Made by a program: the position numbers and the translations under genes
Source: Mycobacterium asiaticum
GTDB lineage: Bacteria > Actinomycetota > Actinomycetes > Mycobacteriales > Mycobacteriaceae
Direction of reading: 5' to 3'
DNA length: 64,000 bases
Assembly (NCBI RefSeq): GCF_001673635.1
Contig: NZ_LZMH01000023.1
Location: forward strand, 120,229-184,228
In this document: in pieces, positions 1-7,937 of the stretch
How the letters are laid out: the number at the start of each line of letters is the position of its first letter
How positions within the stretch are numbered: the first letter of the stretch is position 1
Notes under the pieces: model-generated
Databases searched by the model: none
Seen by the model: the letters and a program-made list of their open reading frames with translations, nothing else
What the model was told of the DNA's origin: nothing

Positions 1-268
1 TGAGCGGCAGCACTACATGCCCCCGGTGCGGCTCCAGCTGCACCATCCCCTCGCCGCGCAACTTCAGCAATGCCTCGCGCACCGGCGTGATGCTCACCCC
101 GAGCTCGGCGGCGGTCTCGTCCAGCCGGATGAAGGTGCCGGGCCGCAACGTCCCGGACATGATCGCGGCGCGCAGGTGGCCCGCCACCGCATCGGACAGC
201 TGTGCCCGGCGCAGTGGACGGCGCTTCCGGGACTTCTGCTCCGGGGCAGCCGAAAGAGGTGCGTTCAC
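1..268 (-). CDS. mce1R: GntR-family repressor of the mce1 operon, 5' part only
   Basis: The reverse complement from a GTG at 268 encodes the first 89 residues of a GntR regulator and runs off the left edge. After a basic start (KSRKRRPLRRAQL) comes the winged helix-turn-helix: AVAGHLRAAIMSGTLRPG, then LDETAAELGVSITPVREAL (recognition helix), then LEPHRGHVVLPL (wing). These are typical of the FadR subfamily. The gene lies divergent to fadD5, the same arrangement as Mce1R (Rv0165c) of M. tuberculosis, which represses the mce1 operon; that role is inferred from position and family. The effector-binding C-terminal domain is outside the window. The GTG start is chosen because the basic N-terminus and HTH follow directly. 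Confidence 0.85.
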   Translation of the reverse strand, partial: MNAPLSAAPEQKSRKRRPLRRAQLSDAVAGHLRAAIMSGTLRPGTFIRLDETAAELGVSITPVREALLKLRGEGMVQLEPHRGHVVLPL

Positions 269-436
269 GTGGCCTGCCAGGCCTTTCAGCGGCGTATCGG
301 GTCTTTATTCGGCTCTTGTTAAGGACTTCCAGGCCCGTTAATGTGACCCAGACAACACATGTTTTATCAAATATCAGCCTGGCGCAAGCGGTGCGTATGT
401 AAACGGAAGACAGCTAAGGGACTTGAGGGGAACTAG
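269..436. promoter_or_regulatory. Divergent mce1R/fadD5 control region
   Basis: This 168-bp gap separates the divergent starts of mce1R and fadD5. It is clearly more AT-rich than its surroundings around 330-410. A near-palindrome AACACATGTTTT (354-365, one mismatched pair around the ACATGT core) is a candidate GntR operator. TATGTA at 396-401 could be a -10 element for fadD5, and GAGGGG (425-430) is a well-placed ribosome binding site for the TTG start at 437. The operator and the -10 are inferences by eye. Confidence 0.4.
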
Positions 437-2101
437 TTGACCGCGCAACTGGCCAGCCACCGGACTGAGAAGTCCGAACAGGCTAAGGGCCTCGCTCTCG
501 AGCAGCCCTATCGCGCCCGGCGCCAGAACTGGGTCAATCAGCTCGAGCGGCACGCCATGATGCAGCCGCAGGCCCCGGCGCTGAGATTCCTCGGGCGCAC
601 AGTGACGTGGGCTGAACTGCGGCAACGGGTGGTGGCGCTGGCCGGCGCGCTGAATCGTCGCGGCGTCGGATGCGGCGATCGGGTGATGATCCTGATGCTG
701 AACCGCACCGAGTTCGTCGAATCGGTGCTGGCGGCCAACCTGCTCGGCGCTATCGCCGTCCCGCTCAATTTCCGGCTCACCCCGAGCGAGATCGCCCTCC
801 TGGTGGAGGACAGTGGCGCCCGGCTGATCATCACCGAGTCGGTGCTTGCTCCGGTGGCAACGGGTGTCCGGGGGATCGCACCGTTGCTGGAATCGGTGAT
901 CGTCGCGGGGCATGCCGCCGGGGCGACGCGCGACGACGATGTCCTCTTCTATGAAGACCTTATGAATGAGGCGGGCGATGAGCCCGAGCCGGTGGACATC
1001 CCCAATGACTCGCCGGCGCTGATCATGTACACCTCCGGTACCACCGGCCGGCCCAAGGGTGCGGTGCTCACCCACGCCAATCTGACCGGTCAGACGATGA
1101 CGATGCTGTACACCAGCGGCGTCGACCTGAATAACGACGTCGGCTTCATCGGTGTCCCGCTTTTCCACATCGCCGGCGTCGGCAACCTGCTTTCCGGGAT
1201 GCTGCTCGGCCTGCCGACGGTGATCTATCCACTGGGCGCGTTCGATCCCGGGCAGCTCCTCGACGTGCTGGAAGCCGAAAAGGTCACCGGCCTGTTCCTG
1301 GTGCCCGCGCAGTGGCAGGCGGTATGCGCAGAGCAGCAGGCCAGACCGCGGGATTTACGGCTGCGGGTGATGTCGTGGGGCGCGGCGCCGGCGCCAGATG
1401 TGTTGCTGCGGCAGATGTCCGCAATCTTCCCGGGCACGCAGATCCTGGCTGCCTTCGGCCAAACGGAGATGTCGCCGGTCACCTGCATGCTGCTCGGCGA
1501 CGACGCCATCCGCAAACGCGGCTCGGTCGGCCGGGTGATCCCGACAGTCGCGGCCCGCGTCGTCGACGACGACATGAATGACGTGGCGATCGGCGAGGTC
1601 GGTGAGATCGTCTACCGCGCACCGACATTGATGAGCGGGTACTGGAACAACCCGGAGGCCACCGCGGAAGCCTTCGCCGGTGGCTGGTTCCATTCCGGGG
1701 ATCTGGTCCGGATGGACGCCGACGGCTACGTATGGGTCGTCGACCGCAAGAAGGACATGATCATCTCCGGCGGCGAGAACATCTACTGCGCCGAAGTGGA
1801 GAACGTGCTCGCCGGTCACCCCCGCATCGTCGAGGTCGCCGTCATCGGCCGGGCCGACGAAAAATGGGGCGAAGTGCCGATCGCGGTCGCCGCTGTAACG
1901 GACGGACCCCTCTCGATCGAAGAGCTAGATGAGTACCTGACCGAGCGGCTTGCGCGCTACAAGCATCCCAAGGCGCTCGAGATCGTAGACGCCCTGCCCC
2001 GCAACCCCGCCGGGAAGGTCCTTAAAACTGAATTGCGTTTGCGGTACGGGGCCCGGGCCGACTCCGAAAACCGTTCTGCGTCAACGGGTTCTGCGTTATG
2101 A
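437..2101 (+). CDS. fadD5: Fatty-acid--CoA ligase of the mce1 operon
   Basis: 554-residue acyl-CoA synthetase of the ANL superfamily; it should adenylate a fatty acid and transfer it to CoA. The AMP-binding P-loop MYTSGTTGRPKG starts near residue 197, followed by GVPLFHIAG, the adenine-binding AAFGQTEMSP segment, the hinge region GGWFHSGDLVRMD...DRKKDMIISGGENIY, and the C-terminal lysine motif NPAGKVLKTEL. Sequence and position match FadD5 (Rv0166), first gene of mce1, thought to activate fatty acids delivered by or recycled through Mce1. The start is a TTG preceded by GAGGGG; the N-terminus MTAQLASH agrees with the known protein. It is separated from yrbE1A by 226 bp. Confidence 0.95.
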   Translation: MTAQLASHRTEKSEQAKGLALEQPYRARRQNWVNQLERHAMMQPQAPALRFLGRTVTWAELRQRVVALAGALNRRGVGCGDRVMILMLNRTEFVESVLAANLLGAIAVPLNFRLTPSEIALLVEDSGARLIITESVLAPVATGVRGIAPLLESVIVAGHAAGATRDDDVLFYEDLMNEAGDEPEPVDIPNDSPALIMYTSGTTGRPKGAVLTHANLTGQTMTMLYTSGVDLNNDVGFIGVPLFHIAGVGNLLSGMLLGLPTVIYPLGAFDPGQLLDVLEAEKVTGLFLVPAQWQAVCAEQQARPRDLRLRVMSWGAAPAPDVLLRQMSAIFPGTQILAAFGQTEMSPVTCMLLGDDAIRKRGSVGRVIPTVAARVVDDDMNDVAIGEVGEIVYRAPTLMSGYWNNPEATAEAFAGGWFHSGDLVRMDADGYVWVVDRKKDMIISGGENIYCAEVENVLAGHPRIVEVAVIGRADEKWGEVPIAVAAVTDGPLSIEELDEYLTERLARYKHPKALEIVDALPRNPAGKVLKTELRLRYGARADSENRSASTGSAL

Positions 2102-2327
2102 GAGGAAGTCGACGGGCCAGAAAATGTTTGCCAGGTGCTGACGTGACACCAATTGCCGACTTGGTATACACACCTAGCCGACCATCGGGTACATTCCTGT
2201 GGTCTCCGTTACTACCTGTCGGTAGGGAGCCGTTGGTCACACACTTTGGGTCGGGGCAAGGAGGAGGCGTGCGACACCATCCGCCGCAGCGCCGTCGCAT
2301 TTCTGCTTCCGCTGTGAGGGGGCAATC
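2102..2327 (+). promoter_or_regulatory. Intra-operon gap fadD5-yrbE1A, possible internal promoter
   Basis: A 226-bp non-coding gap is unusual inside an operon whose other junctions mostly overlap. It contains TATACA (2165-2170) as a possible -10 with no convincing -35, and a purine-rich run CAAGGAGGAGG just upstream of 2270. A promoter in the equivalent M. tuberculosis gap has been described, as I recall. An open frame at 2098-2331 in this gap has no protein-like features and is not called. Confidence 0.3.
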
Positions 2328-3137
2328 GTGACGACATCCTCATCCTCGCGTCCCCGCCTGGTGGGCTATCTGCGCGATCAACTCGAGACGCCGCTGACGA
2401 TGATCGGCGGTTTCTTCCGGATGTGCGTTCTGACCGGCGCGGCACTGTTCCGCCGGCCGTTCCAGTGGCGCGAACTGATCCTGCAGTGCTGGTTCATCAT
2501 GCGGGTCGCCTTGCTGCCGACGATCATGGTCTCGATCCCGCTGACCGTGCTGCTGATCTTCACGCTGAACGTGTTGCTCGCCCAGTTCGGCGCCGCCGAT
2601 CTGTCCGGTGCGGGCGCGGCGATCGGCGCCGTCACCCAGCTCGGTCCGCTGACCACGGTGCTCGTGGTCGCCGGAGCCGGCTCCACCGCCATCTGTGCCG
2701 ACCTCGGCGCGCGCACCATCCGCGAAGAGATCGACGCCATGGAGGTGCTCGGCATCGACCCGATCCACCGCCTGGTGGTGCCCCGGGTGATCGCCGCGAC
2801 GGTGGTCGCCACCCTGCTCAACGCGCTGGTGATCACCGTGGGTCTGGTCGGCGGATACCTATTCGGCGTGTACCTGCAGAACGTTTCCGGCGGGGCCTAC
2901 CTGGCCACACTCACCACCATCACCGGGCTGCCCGAGGTGCTGATCGCCATGATCAAGGCAGCGACGTTCGGCCTGATCGCCGGCCTGGTCGGCTGCTACC
3001 GCGGCCTCACCGTCCGCGGCGGGTCCAAGGGTCTGGGGACCGCGGTGAACGAAACCGTGGTGCTTTGCGTGGTCGCGTTGTACGCGGTCAACGTCATCTT
3101 GACCACGATCGGGGTTCGATTCGGGACGGGGCGCTGA
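2328..3137 (+). CDS. yrbE1A: MlaE-type permease of the Mce1 transporter, YrbE1A
   Basis: 269-residue integral membrane protein of the MlaE/YrbE permease family. It forms the inner-membrane channel of the Mce1 lipid importer, normally as a heterodimer with YrbE1B and driven by the MceG ATPase encoded elsewhere. Several hydrophobic segments are visible (MRVALLPTIMVSIPL, TTVLVVAGAGSTAICADLG, VTVGLVGGYLFGVYL, NETVVLCVVALYAVNVIL). The family loop ADLGARTIREEIDAMEVLG near residue 125, which contacts the ATPase (EExDAxExxG), is intact. GTG start with a GAGGGGG ribosome site. Only one base separates its stop from yrbE1B. Confidence 0.95.
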   Translation: MTTSSSSRPRLVGYLRDQLETPLTMIGGFFRMCVLTGAALFRRPFQWRELILQCWFIMRVALLPTIMVSIPLTVLLIFTLNVLLAQFGAADLSGAGAAIGAVTQLGPLTTVLVVAGAGSTAICADLGARTIREEIDAMEVLGIDPIHRLVVPRVIAATVVATLLNALVITVGLVGGYLFGVYLQNVSGGAYLATLTTITGLPEVLIAMIKAATFGLIAGLVGCYRGLTVRGGSKGLGTAVNETVVLCVVALYAVNVILTTIGVRFGTGR

Positions 3138-3138
3138 C

Positions 3139-4008
3139 ATGTCGACATCGACGGTAGTTAAGGCGCGGTTCCCGAAGGCGGTAGCCAACGTCAACCGCTA
3201 CGCGGGCGCGGTCACCCGGGGAGTCGACGAATCGGGGCAGCTCGCCTGGTTCTTCCTCACCAGCCTCGGCCAGATCCCGCACGCGATCAAGAACTACCGC
3301 AAGGAGACGCTGCGCCTGATCGCCCAGATCGGCATGGGCACCGGCGCGATGGCTGTCGTCGGCGGCACCGCCGCGATCGTGGGCTTCGTGACGTTGTCCG
3401 GTAGCTCGCTGGTGGCCATCCAGGGTTTTGCGTCGCTGGGCAACATCGGCGTCGAGGCGTTCACCGGGTTCTTCTCCGCGCTGATCAATGTGCGCATTGC
3501 CGGGCCGGTGGTGACGGGCATCGCGCTGGCGGCGACCGTCGGTGCCGGTGCGACGGCCGAACTCGGTGCAATGCGGATCAGTGAGGAGATCGACGCCCTG
3601 GAGGTGATGGGCATCAAGTCGGTCTCGTACCTGACGTCGACGCGCATCGTCGCCGGGCTGGTCGTGATCATTCCGCTCTACGCGCTGGCGATGATCATGT
3701 CGTTCCTGTCCCCCCAGATCGTCACGACCGCGCTGTACGGCCAGTCGACGGGAACTTACGAGCACTACTTCCGAACGTTCCTACGCCCCGACGACGTTTT
3801 CTGGTCGTTTTTGGAGGCGATCATCATCGCGGCCATCGTCATGGTGACCCACTGCTACTACGGGTACAACGCCGGCGGCGGCCCCGTCGGCGTCGGTGAG
3901 GCCGTCGGCCGGTCGATGCGTTTCTCGCTGGTATCGGTACAGATCGTCGTTCTGTCCGCCGCGTTGGCGCTCTACGGCGTCAACCCCAACTTCGCACTGA
4001 CGGTGTAG
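3139..4008 (+). CDS. yrbE1B: MlaE-type permease of the Mce1 transporter, YrbE1B
   Basis: 289-residue partner permease of YrbE1A. It carries the same coupling motif, here ELGAMRISEEIDALEVMG, and a similar set of membrane segments (GAMAVVGGTAAIVGFVTL, VTGIALAATVGAGATAE, LVVIIPLYALAMIMSFL, AIIIAAIVMVTHCYYGY, VSVQIVVLSAALALYGV). Compared with YrbE1A it has an N-terminal extension of about 40 residues on the cytoplasmic side. Position between yrbE1A and mce1A and the length are as in M. tuberculosis Rv0168. The ATG lies 1 nt after the yrbE1A stop, so the two are probably translated together. Confidence 0.95.
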   Translation: MSTSTVVKARFPKAVANVNRYAGAVTRGVDESGQLAWFFLTSLGQIPHAIKNYRKETLRLIAQIGMGTGAMAVVGGTAAIVGFVTLSGSSLVAIQGFASLGNIGVEAFTGFFSALINVRIAGPVVTGIALAATVGAGATAELGAMRISEEIDALEVMGIKSVSYLTSTRIVAGLVVIIPLYALAMIMSFLSPQIVTTALYGQSTGTYEHYFRTFLRPDDVFWSFLEAIIIAAIVMVTHCYYGYNAGGGPVGVGEAVGRSMRFSLVSVQIVVLSAALALYGVNPNFALTV

Positions 4009-4012
4009 CGCC

Positions 4013-5341
4013 ATGACAGGTCCGTTGAAAACCAACAAGATCAAGTCGCCGCCCTACAAGACGGTGGGCCTGGCAGCCTTCCTGGTGCTGCTACTCATCT
4101 TCACCTTGGTCTACTTCCAGTTCCGCGGTGACTTCACCAAGAAGACCAATCTGACGATGTACTCCGACCGGGCCGGTTTGGTGATGGACCCCGGCTCGAA
4201 GGTGACCTACAACGGTGTTCAGGTCGGTCGGGTCGGCGAAATCCAGGAGGTCCAGCGCAACGGCAAGCCGGCGGCGAAGTTCACCCTCGAGATCTACCCG
4301 CAGTACCTGGGTTCCAAGGGCGTCATCCCGGAGAACGTGGACACGCAGATCAAGGCGACCACGGTGTTCGGCGGCAAGTACGTGTCGCTGACCACTCCGA
4401 AGGACTCGCAAGGCAACGTCATCTCTCGCGGTCACCTCACCGCCAAGAGCGAATTGCACGCCTCGGCTGTGACGACCGAGATCAACACGGTGTTCCAGAC
4501 GTTGACCTCGATCTCGGAGAAGGTTGACCCGGTCAAGCTGAACCTCACCCTGAGCGCGGCCGCGCAGGCCCTGACCGGATTGGGCGACAGGTTCGGGCAG
4601 TCGATCGTGAACGGCAACGCGATCCTCGACGACATCAACCCGCAGATGCCACAGGCCCGGCGCGACATCCAGCAGTTGGCGGCCCTCGGTGACGTCTACG
4701 CCAACGCCGCGCCCGACCTGTTGGATTTCCTGAACAACTCGGTGCCCACGGCCCGCACGATCAACGCCCAGCAGCGTGACCTCGACCAGGCACTGCTCGC
4801 GGCGGCCGGCTTCGGCAACACCGGCGCCGACATCTTCGAGCGCGGTGGACCCTACCTGGCCCGGGGCGCGGCCGACCTGGTGCCGACCGCTCAGCTGCTG
4901 GACACCTACAGCCCCGAGCTGTACTGCACGCTGCGCAACTACCACGACATCGAGCCCAAGGCCTTCCAGTTCCTGGGCGGCAACGGCTACTCACTGAACA
5001 GCCACTCCCAGATCCTCTCGGCGCTGGGCGCGTTGCTGAACCCCGTGTCGCTGGTACCGCTGCTGCTGTCGCAGGTCGGCGGGCTGGCGGCGGGCCTCAT
5101 CGGTGGGGCACCGAACCCCTACACCTACCCAGAGAACTTGCCGCGCGTTAACGCCCGCGGTGGGCCGGGCGGTGCGCCCGGTTGCTGGCAGCAGATCACC
5201 CGTCAGCTCTGGCCGGCCCCCGAGCTGGTCATGGACACCGGGAACAGCATCGCGCCTTATAACCACTTGGACACCGGTTCGCCCTACGTACTCGAGTACG
5301 TCTGGGGCCGTCAAGTAGGGGATAACACGATCAACCCATGA
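4013..5341 (+). CDS. mce1A: Mce-family substrate-channel protein Mce1A
   Basis: 442-residue MCE (MlaD-domain) protein. A single N-terminal membrane anchor (LAAFLVLLLIFTLVYFQF) is followed by the MCE domain with the conserved LTMYSDRAGLVMDPGSKVTYNGVQVGRV segment, described here in parts, and KATTVFGGKYVSL. Then comes the helical region (KVDPVKLNLTLSAAAQALTG) that builds the periplasmic tunnel. The C-terminus ENLPRVNARGGPGGAPGCW and VWGRQVGDNTINP is diagnostic for Mce1A. It assembles with Mce1B-F into the hetero-hexameric needle that carries fatty acids across the periplasm. It is slightly shorter than the 454-residue M. tuberculosis protein, the difference lying in the loop near residue 330-355. 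It overlaps mce1B by 4 nt (ATGA). Confidence 0.95.
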   Translation: MTGPLKTNKIKSPPYKTVGLAAFLVLLLIFTLVYFQFRGDFTKKTNLTMYSDRAGLVMDPGSKVTYNGVQVGRVGEIQEVQRNGKPAAKFTLEIYPQYLGSKGVIPENVDTQIKATTVFGGKYVSLTTPKDSQGNVISRGHLTAKSELHASAVTTEINTVFQTLTSISEKVDPVKLNLTLSAAAQALTGLGDRFGQSIVNGNAILDDINPQMPQARRDIQQLAALGDVYANAAPDLLDFLNNSVPTARTINAQQRDLDQALLAAAGFGNTGADIFERGGPYLARGAADLVPTAQLLDTYSPELYCTLRNYHDIEPKAFQFLGGNGYSLNSHSQILSALGALLNPVSLVPLLLSQVGGLAAGLIGGAPNPYTYPENLPRVNARGGPGGAPGCWQQITRQLWPAPELVMDTGNSIAPYNHLDTGSPYVLEYVWGRQVGDNTINP

Positions 5342-6378
5342 AAATCACCGGGACCCTCGTCAAACTCAGCGCCTTCGCGCTCGTGCTGCTGCTGTTCAGC
5401 ATCATGATCATCATCGTGTTCGGTCAGATCCGCTTCGACCGGACGAACTCCTACACCGCTGAATTCAGCAACATCAGCGGGCTACGCAACGGCCAGTTCG
5501 TCCGCGCGTCCGGGGTGGAAATCGGCAAGGTCAGCAAGGTCGAACTCGTCGACGGCGGCAAGCGCGTGAAGGTGAACTTCAACGTCGACCGCGCGATCCC
5601 CCTCTACCAGTCGACCACCGCGCAGATCCGCTACCTCGACCTGATCGGCAACCGCTACCTGGAGCTCAAGCGTGGCGAGGGCGACGGTTCGGACAAGATC
5701 ATGCCGGCGGGTGGAATGATCCCGCTCTCGCGCACCTCTCCGGCGCTCGACCTGGACGCGTTGATCGGCGGCTTCAAGCCGGTGTTCCGGGCGCTGAACC
5801 CGGACAAGGTGAACACGATCGCCGCCTCGCTCATCACCGTCTTCCAGGGCCAGGGCGGCACGATCAACGACATCCTCAATCAGACCGCCCAGCTCACCTC
5901 GCAGCTCGCCGAGCGTGACCAGGCGATCGGCGAAGTGATCAAGAACCTGAACACGGTGCTGGACACCACGGTTCGGCACCGCAAGGACTTCGACCAGACC
6001 GTCAACAACCTCGAGGTGCTGATCACTGGGCTGAAGGACCACGCCGACCCGCTCGCGGCGGGAACCGCGAACATCAGCAACGCCGCCGGGACGGTGGCCG
6101 ACCTGTTGTCCGAGGACCGCGCGCTGCTGCACAAGGCGATCAACTACCTCGACGCCGTCCAGCAGCCGCTGATCGACCAGCGTCAGGAACTGAACGACTT
6201 CCTGCACAAGGTCCCGACCGCGCTGAACCTGATCGGGCGCGGCATCGGCTCCTACGGCGACTTCGTGAACTTCTACTCCTGCGACATCAGCCTCCGGATC
6301 AATGGCCTGCAGCCCGGTGGGCCGGTCCGCACCGTCCGGCTCTTCCACCAGCCGACTGGAAGGTGCGCGCCCCAATGA
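5338..6378 (+). CDS. mce1B: Mce-family protein Mce1B
   Basis: 346-residue MCE protein: N-terminal anchor (LSAFALVLLLFSIMIIIVFG, residues about 9-28), MCE domain (SNISGLRNGQFVRASGVEIG, then YLDLIGNRYLELKRG), a long helical segment rich in TAQLTSQLAERDQAIGEVIKN-type heptads near residues 185-270, and a short C-terminal tail that holds the Cys of FYSCDISLRINGLQPGGP. It lacks the proline-rich tail of Mce1C and Mce1D. ATGA overlaps at both ends (with mce1A and mce1C) indicate translational coupling, consistent with the equal stoichiometry needed for a hetero-hexamer. Confidence 0.94.
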   Translation: MKITGTLVKLSAFALVLLLFSIMIIIVFGQIRFDRTNSYTAEFSNISGLRNGQFVRASGVEIGKVSKVELVDGGKRVKVNFNVDRAIPLYQSTTAQIRYLDLIGNRYLELKRGEGDGSDKIMPAGGMIPLSRTSPALDLDALIGGFKPVFRALNPDKVNTIAASLITVFQGQGGTINDILNQTAQLTSQLAERDQAIGEVIKNLNTVLDTTVRHRKDFDQTVNNLEVLITGLKDHADPLAAGTANISNAAGTVADLLSEDRALLHKAINYLDAVQQPLIDQRQELNDFLHKVPTALNLIGRGIGSYGDFVNFYSCDISLRINGLQPGGPVRTVRLFHQPTGRCAPQ

Positions 6379-7937
6379 GAACCCTGGAACCGCCCAACCG
6401 GCTGAAGATCGGCCTCATGGGCATCGTGGTGACCCTGTTGGTCATCGGCGTGGGCCAGAGCTTCACCAGCGTGCCGATGTTGATGGCCAAGCCCTACTAC
6501 TACGGGCAATTCACCGACACCGGCGGCATCAACAAGGGCGACAAGGTCCGCATCGCCGGCATGGACGTCGGCAAGGTGGAGGCCATCAAGATCGATGGCG
6601 ACCACATCGTGATGAAGTTTCAAATCGGCACCGAGAGCATCGGCACGGAGAGCCGGCTGAACATCCGCACCGACACCCTGCTCGGTAAGAAGGTGCTCGA
6701 GATCGAGGCGCGCGGCAACCAGCCGCTGCGGCCGAACGGCGTGCTGCCACTGGGGCAGAGCACCACGCCCTACCAGATCTACGACGCCTTCCTGGACGTC
6801 ACCAAGGCGGCCACGGGCTGGGACATCGACACGGTCAAGAAGTCGCTGCACGTGCTGTCGGAAACCATCGACCAGACCTACCCACAACTGAGCCCAGCGC
6901 TGGACGGCGTTTCCAGGTTCTCCGACACGCTTGGCAAGCGTGACGATGAGATCAAGCACCTGCTCGCCCAGGCCAACCAGGTGGCCAGCGTCCTCGGTGA
7001 CCGCAGCCAGCAGGTGGACCGGCTGCTGGTCAACGCCAAGACCCTGCTCGCCGCGTTCAACGAGCGCGGCCGCGCGATCGACGCGCTGCTGAGCAACGTC
7101 GCCTCGTTCTCCACACAGGTGCAGGGCCTGATCAACGACAACCCGAACCTCAACCACGTGCTCGAGCAGCTGCGCACCGTCAGCGACCTGCTCGTCGAGC
7201 GCAAAGAAGACGTGGCTAACGGGTTGCTCATGGTCGGCGGCTTCCTGCCGTCACTGAACGAGGCGATCGGTTCCGGACCGTTCTTCAAGGTCGTCATCCA
7301 CAACCTGGTGCCCGGGCAGATCATCCAGCCGTTCATCGACGCTGCCTTCAAGAAGCGTGGCCTGGACCCCGAGCAGTTCTGGCGCAGTGCCGGGCTGCCC
7401 GCCTACCGGTTCCCCGACCCGAACGGCACCCGGTTCCCCAACGGTGCGCCGCCACCGGCACCACCGGTGCTGGAAGGCACCCCGGAGCACCCGGGACCGG
7501 CCGTCCCGCCTGGGACGCCCTGCTCGTACACGCCGCCCGCCGACGGGCTGCCGCGGCCGGAGAACCCGCTGCCATGCCTCGGGCTCAACATCGGACCGTT
7601 CGGTGGCCAGGGCTTCCCGGCACCGTTGGATGTCCAGGCCTCGCCGCCGAACCCCAACGGCGTCCAGCCGGCACCGGGCATCCCGATCGCCGGACGGCCG
7701 GGTGACCCGGCACCGGACGTGCCTGGCACGCCCGTGCCGCTGCCGCCGAACTCCCCACCGGGCTCGCGCACCGAGCCGCTGGGACCGGCGGGACCGGTGG
7801 GACCACCGTCGACATTCGCGCCCGGACTGCCCCCGGGACCGCCGGCACCACCTGGACCCGGCAACCAGTTACCGGCACCGTTCATCAACCCCGGTGGCAC
7901 CGGCGGTAGCGGCGCAGCGGGAGGTAGCGAGAATTGA
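6375..7937 (+). CDS. mce1C: Mce-family protein Mce1C with proline-rich tail
   Basis: 520-residue MCE protein. The ATG at 6375 overlaps the mce1B stop (ATGA), and the resulting N-terminus MRTLEPPNRLKIGLMGI suits the membrane anchor that follows; an in-frame start 12 nt upstream is less likely. The MCE domain (YGQFTDTGGINKGDKVRIAG, then RLNIRTDTLLGKKVLEIEA) is followed by helices and, from about residue 355 on, a low-complexity Pro/Gly tail (repeats such as PPPAPP, PGPAVPPGTP, GPAGPVGPP). That tail probably lies at the distal, cell-wall end of the complex. The TTG start of mce1D overlaps the stop. Confidence 0.94.
   Translation: MRTLEPPNRLKIGLMGIVVTLLVIGVGQSFTSVPMLMAKPYYYGQFTDTGGINKGDKVRIAGMDVGKVEAIKIDGDHIVMKFQIGTESIGTESRLNIRTDTLLGKKVLEIEARGNQPLRPNGVLPLGQSTTPYQIYDAFLDVTKAATGWDIDTVKKSLHVLSETIDQTYPQLSPALDGVSRFSDTLGKRDDEIKHLLAQANQVASVLGDRSQQVDRLLVNAKTLLAAFNERGRAIDALLSNVASFSTQVQGLINDNPNLNHVLEQLRTVSDLLVERKEDVANGLLMVGGFLPSLNEAIGSGPFFKVVIHNLVPGQIIQPFIDAAFKKRGLDPEQFWRSAGLPAYRFPDPNGTRFPNGAPPPAPPVLEGTPEHPGPAVPPGTPCSYTPPADGLPRPENPLPCLGLNIGPFGGQGFPAPLDVQASPPNPNGVQPAPGIPIAGRPGDPAPDVPGTPVPLPPNSPPGSRTEPLGPAGPVGPPSTFAPGLPPGPPAPPGPGNQLPAPFINPGGTGGSGAAGGSEN

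Noticed and set aside
2098..2331. 77-residue open frame in the fadD5-yrbE1A gap
   Set aside because: No conserved features or ribosome site; composition does not suggest a protein.
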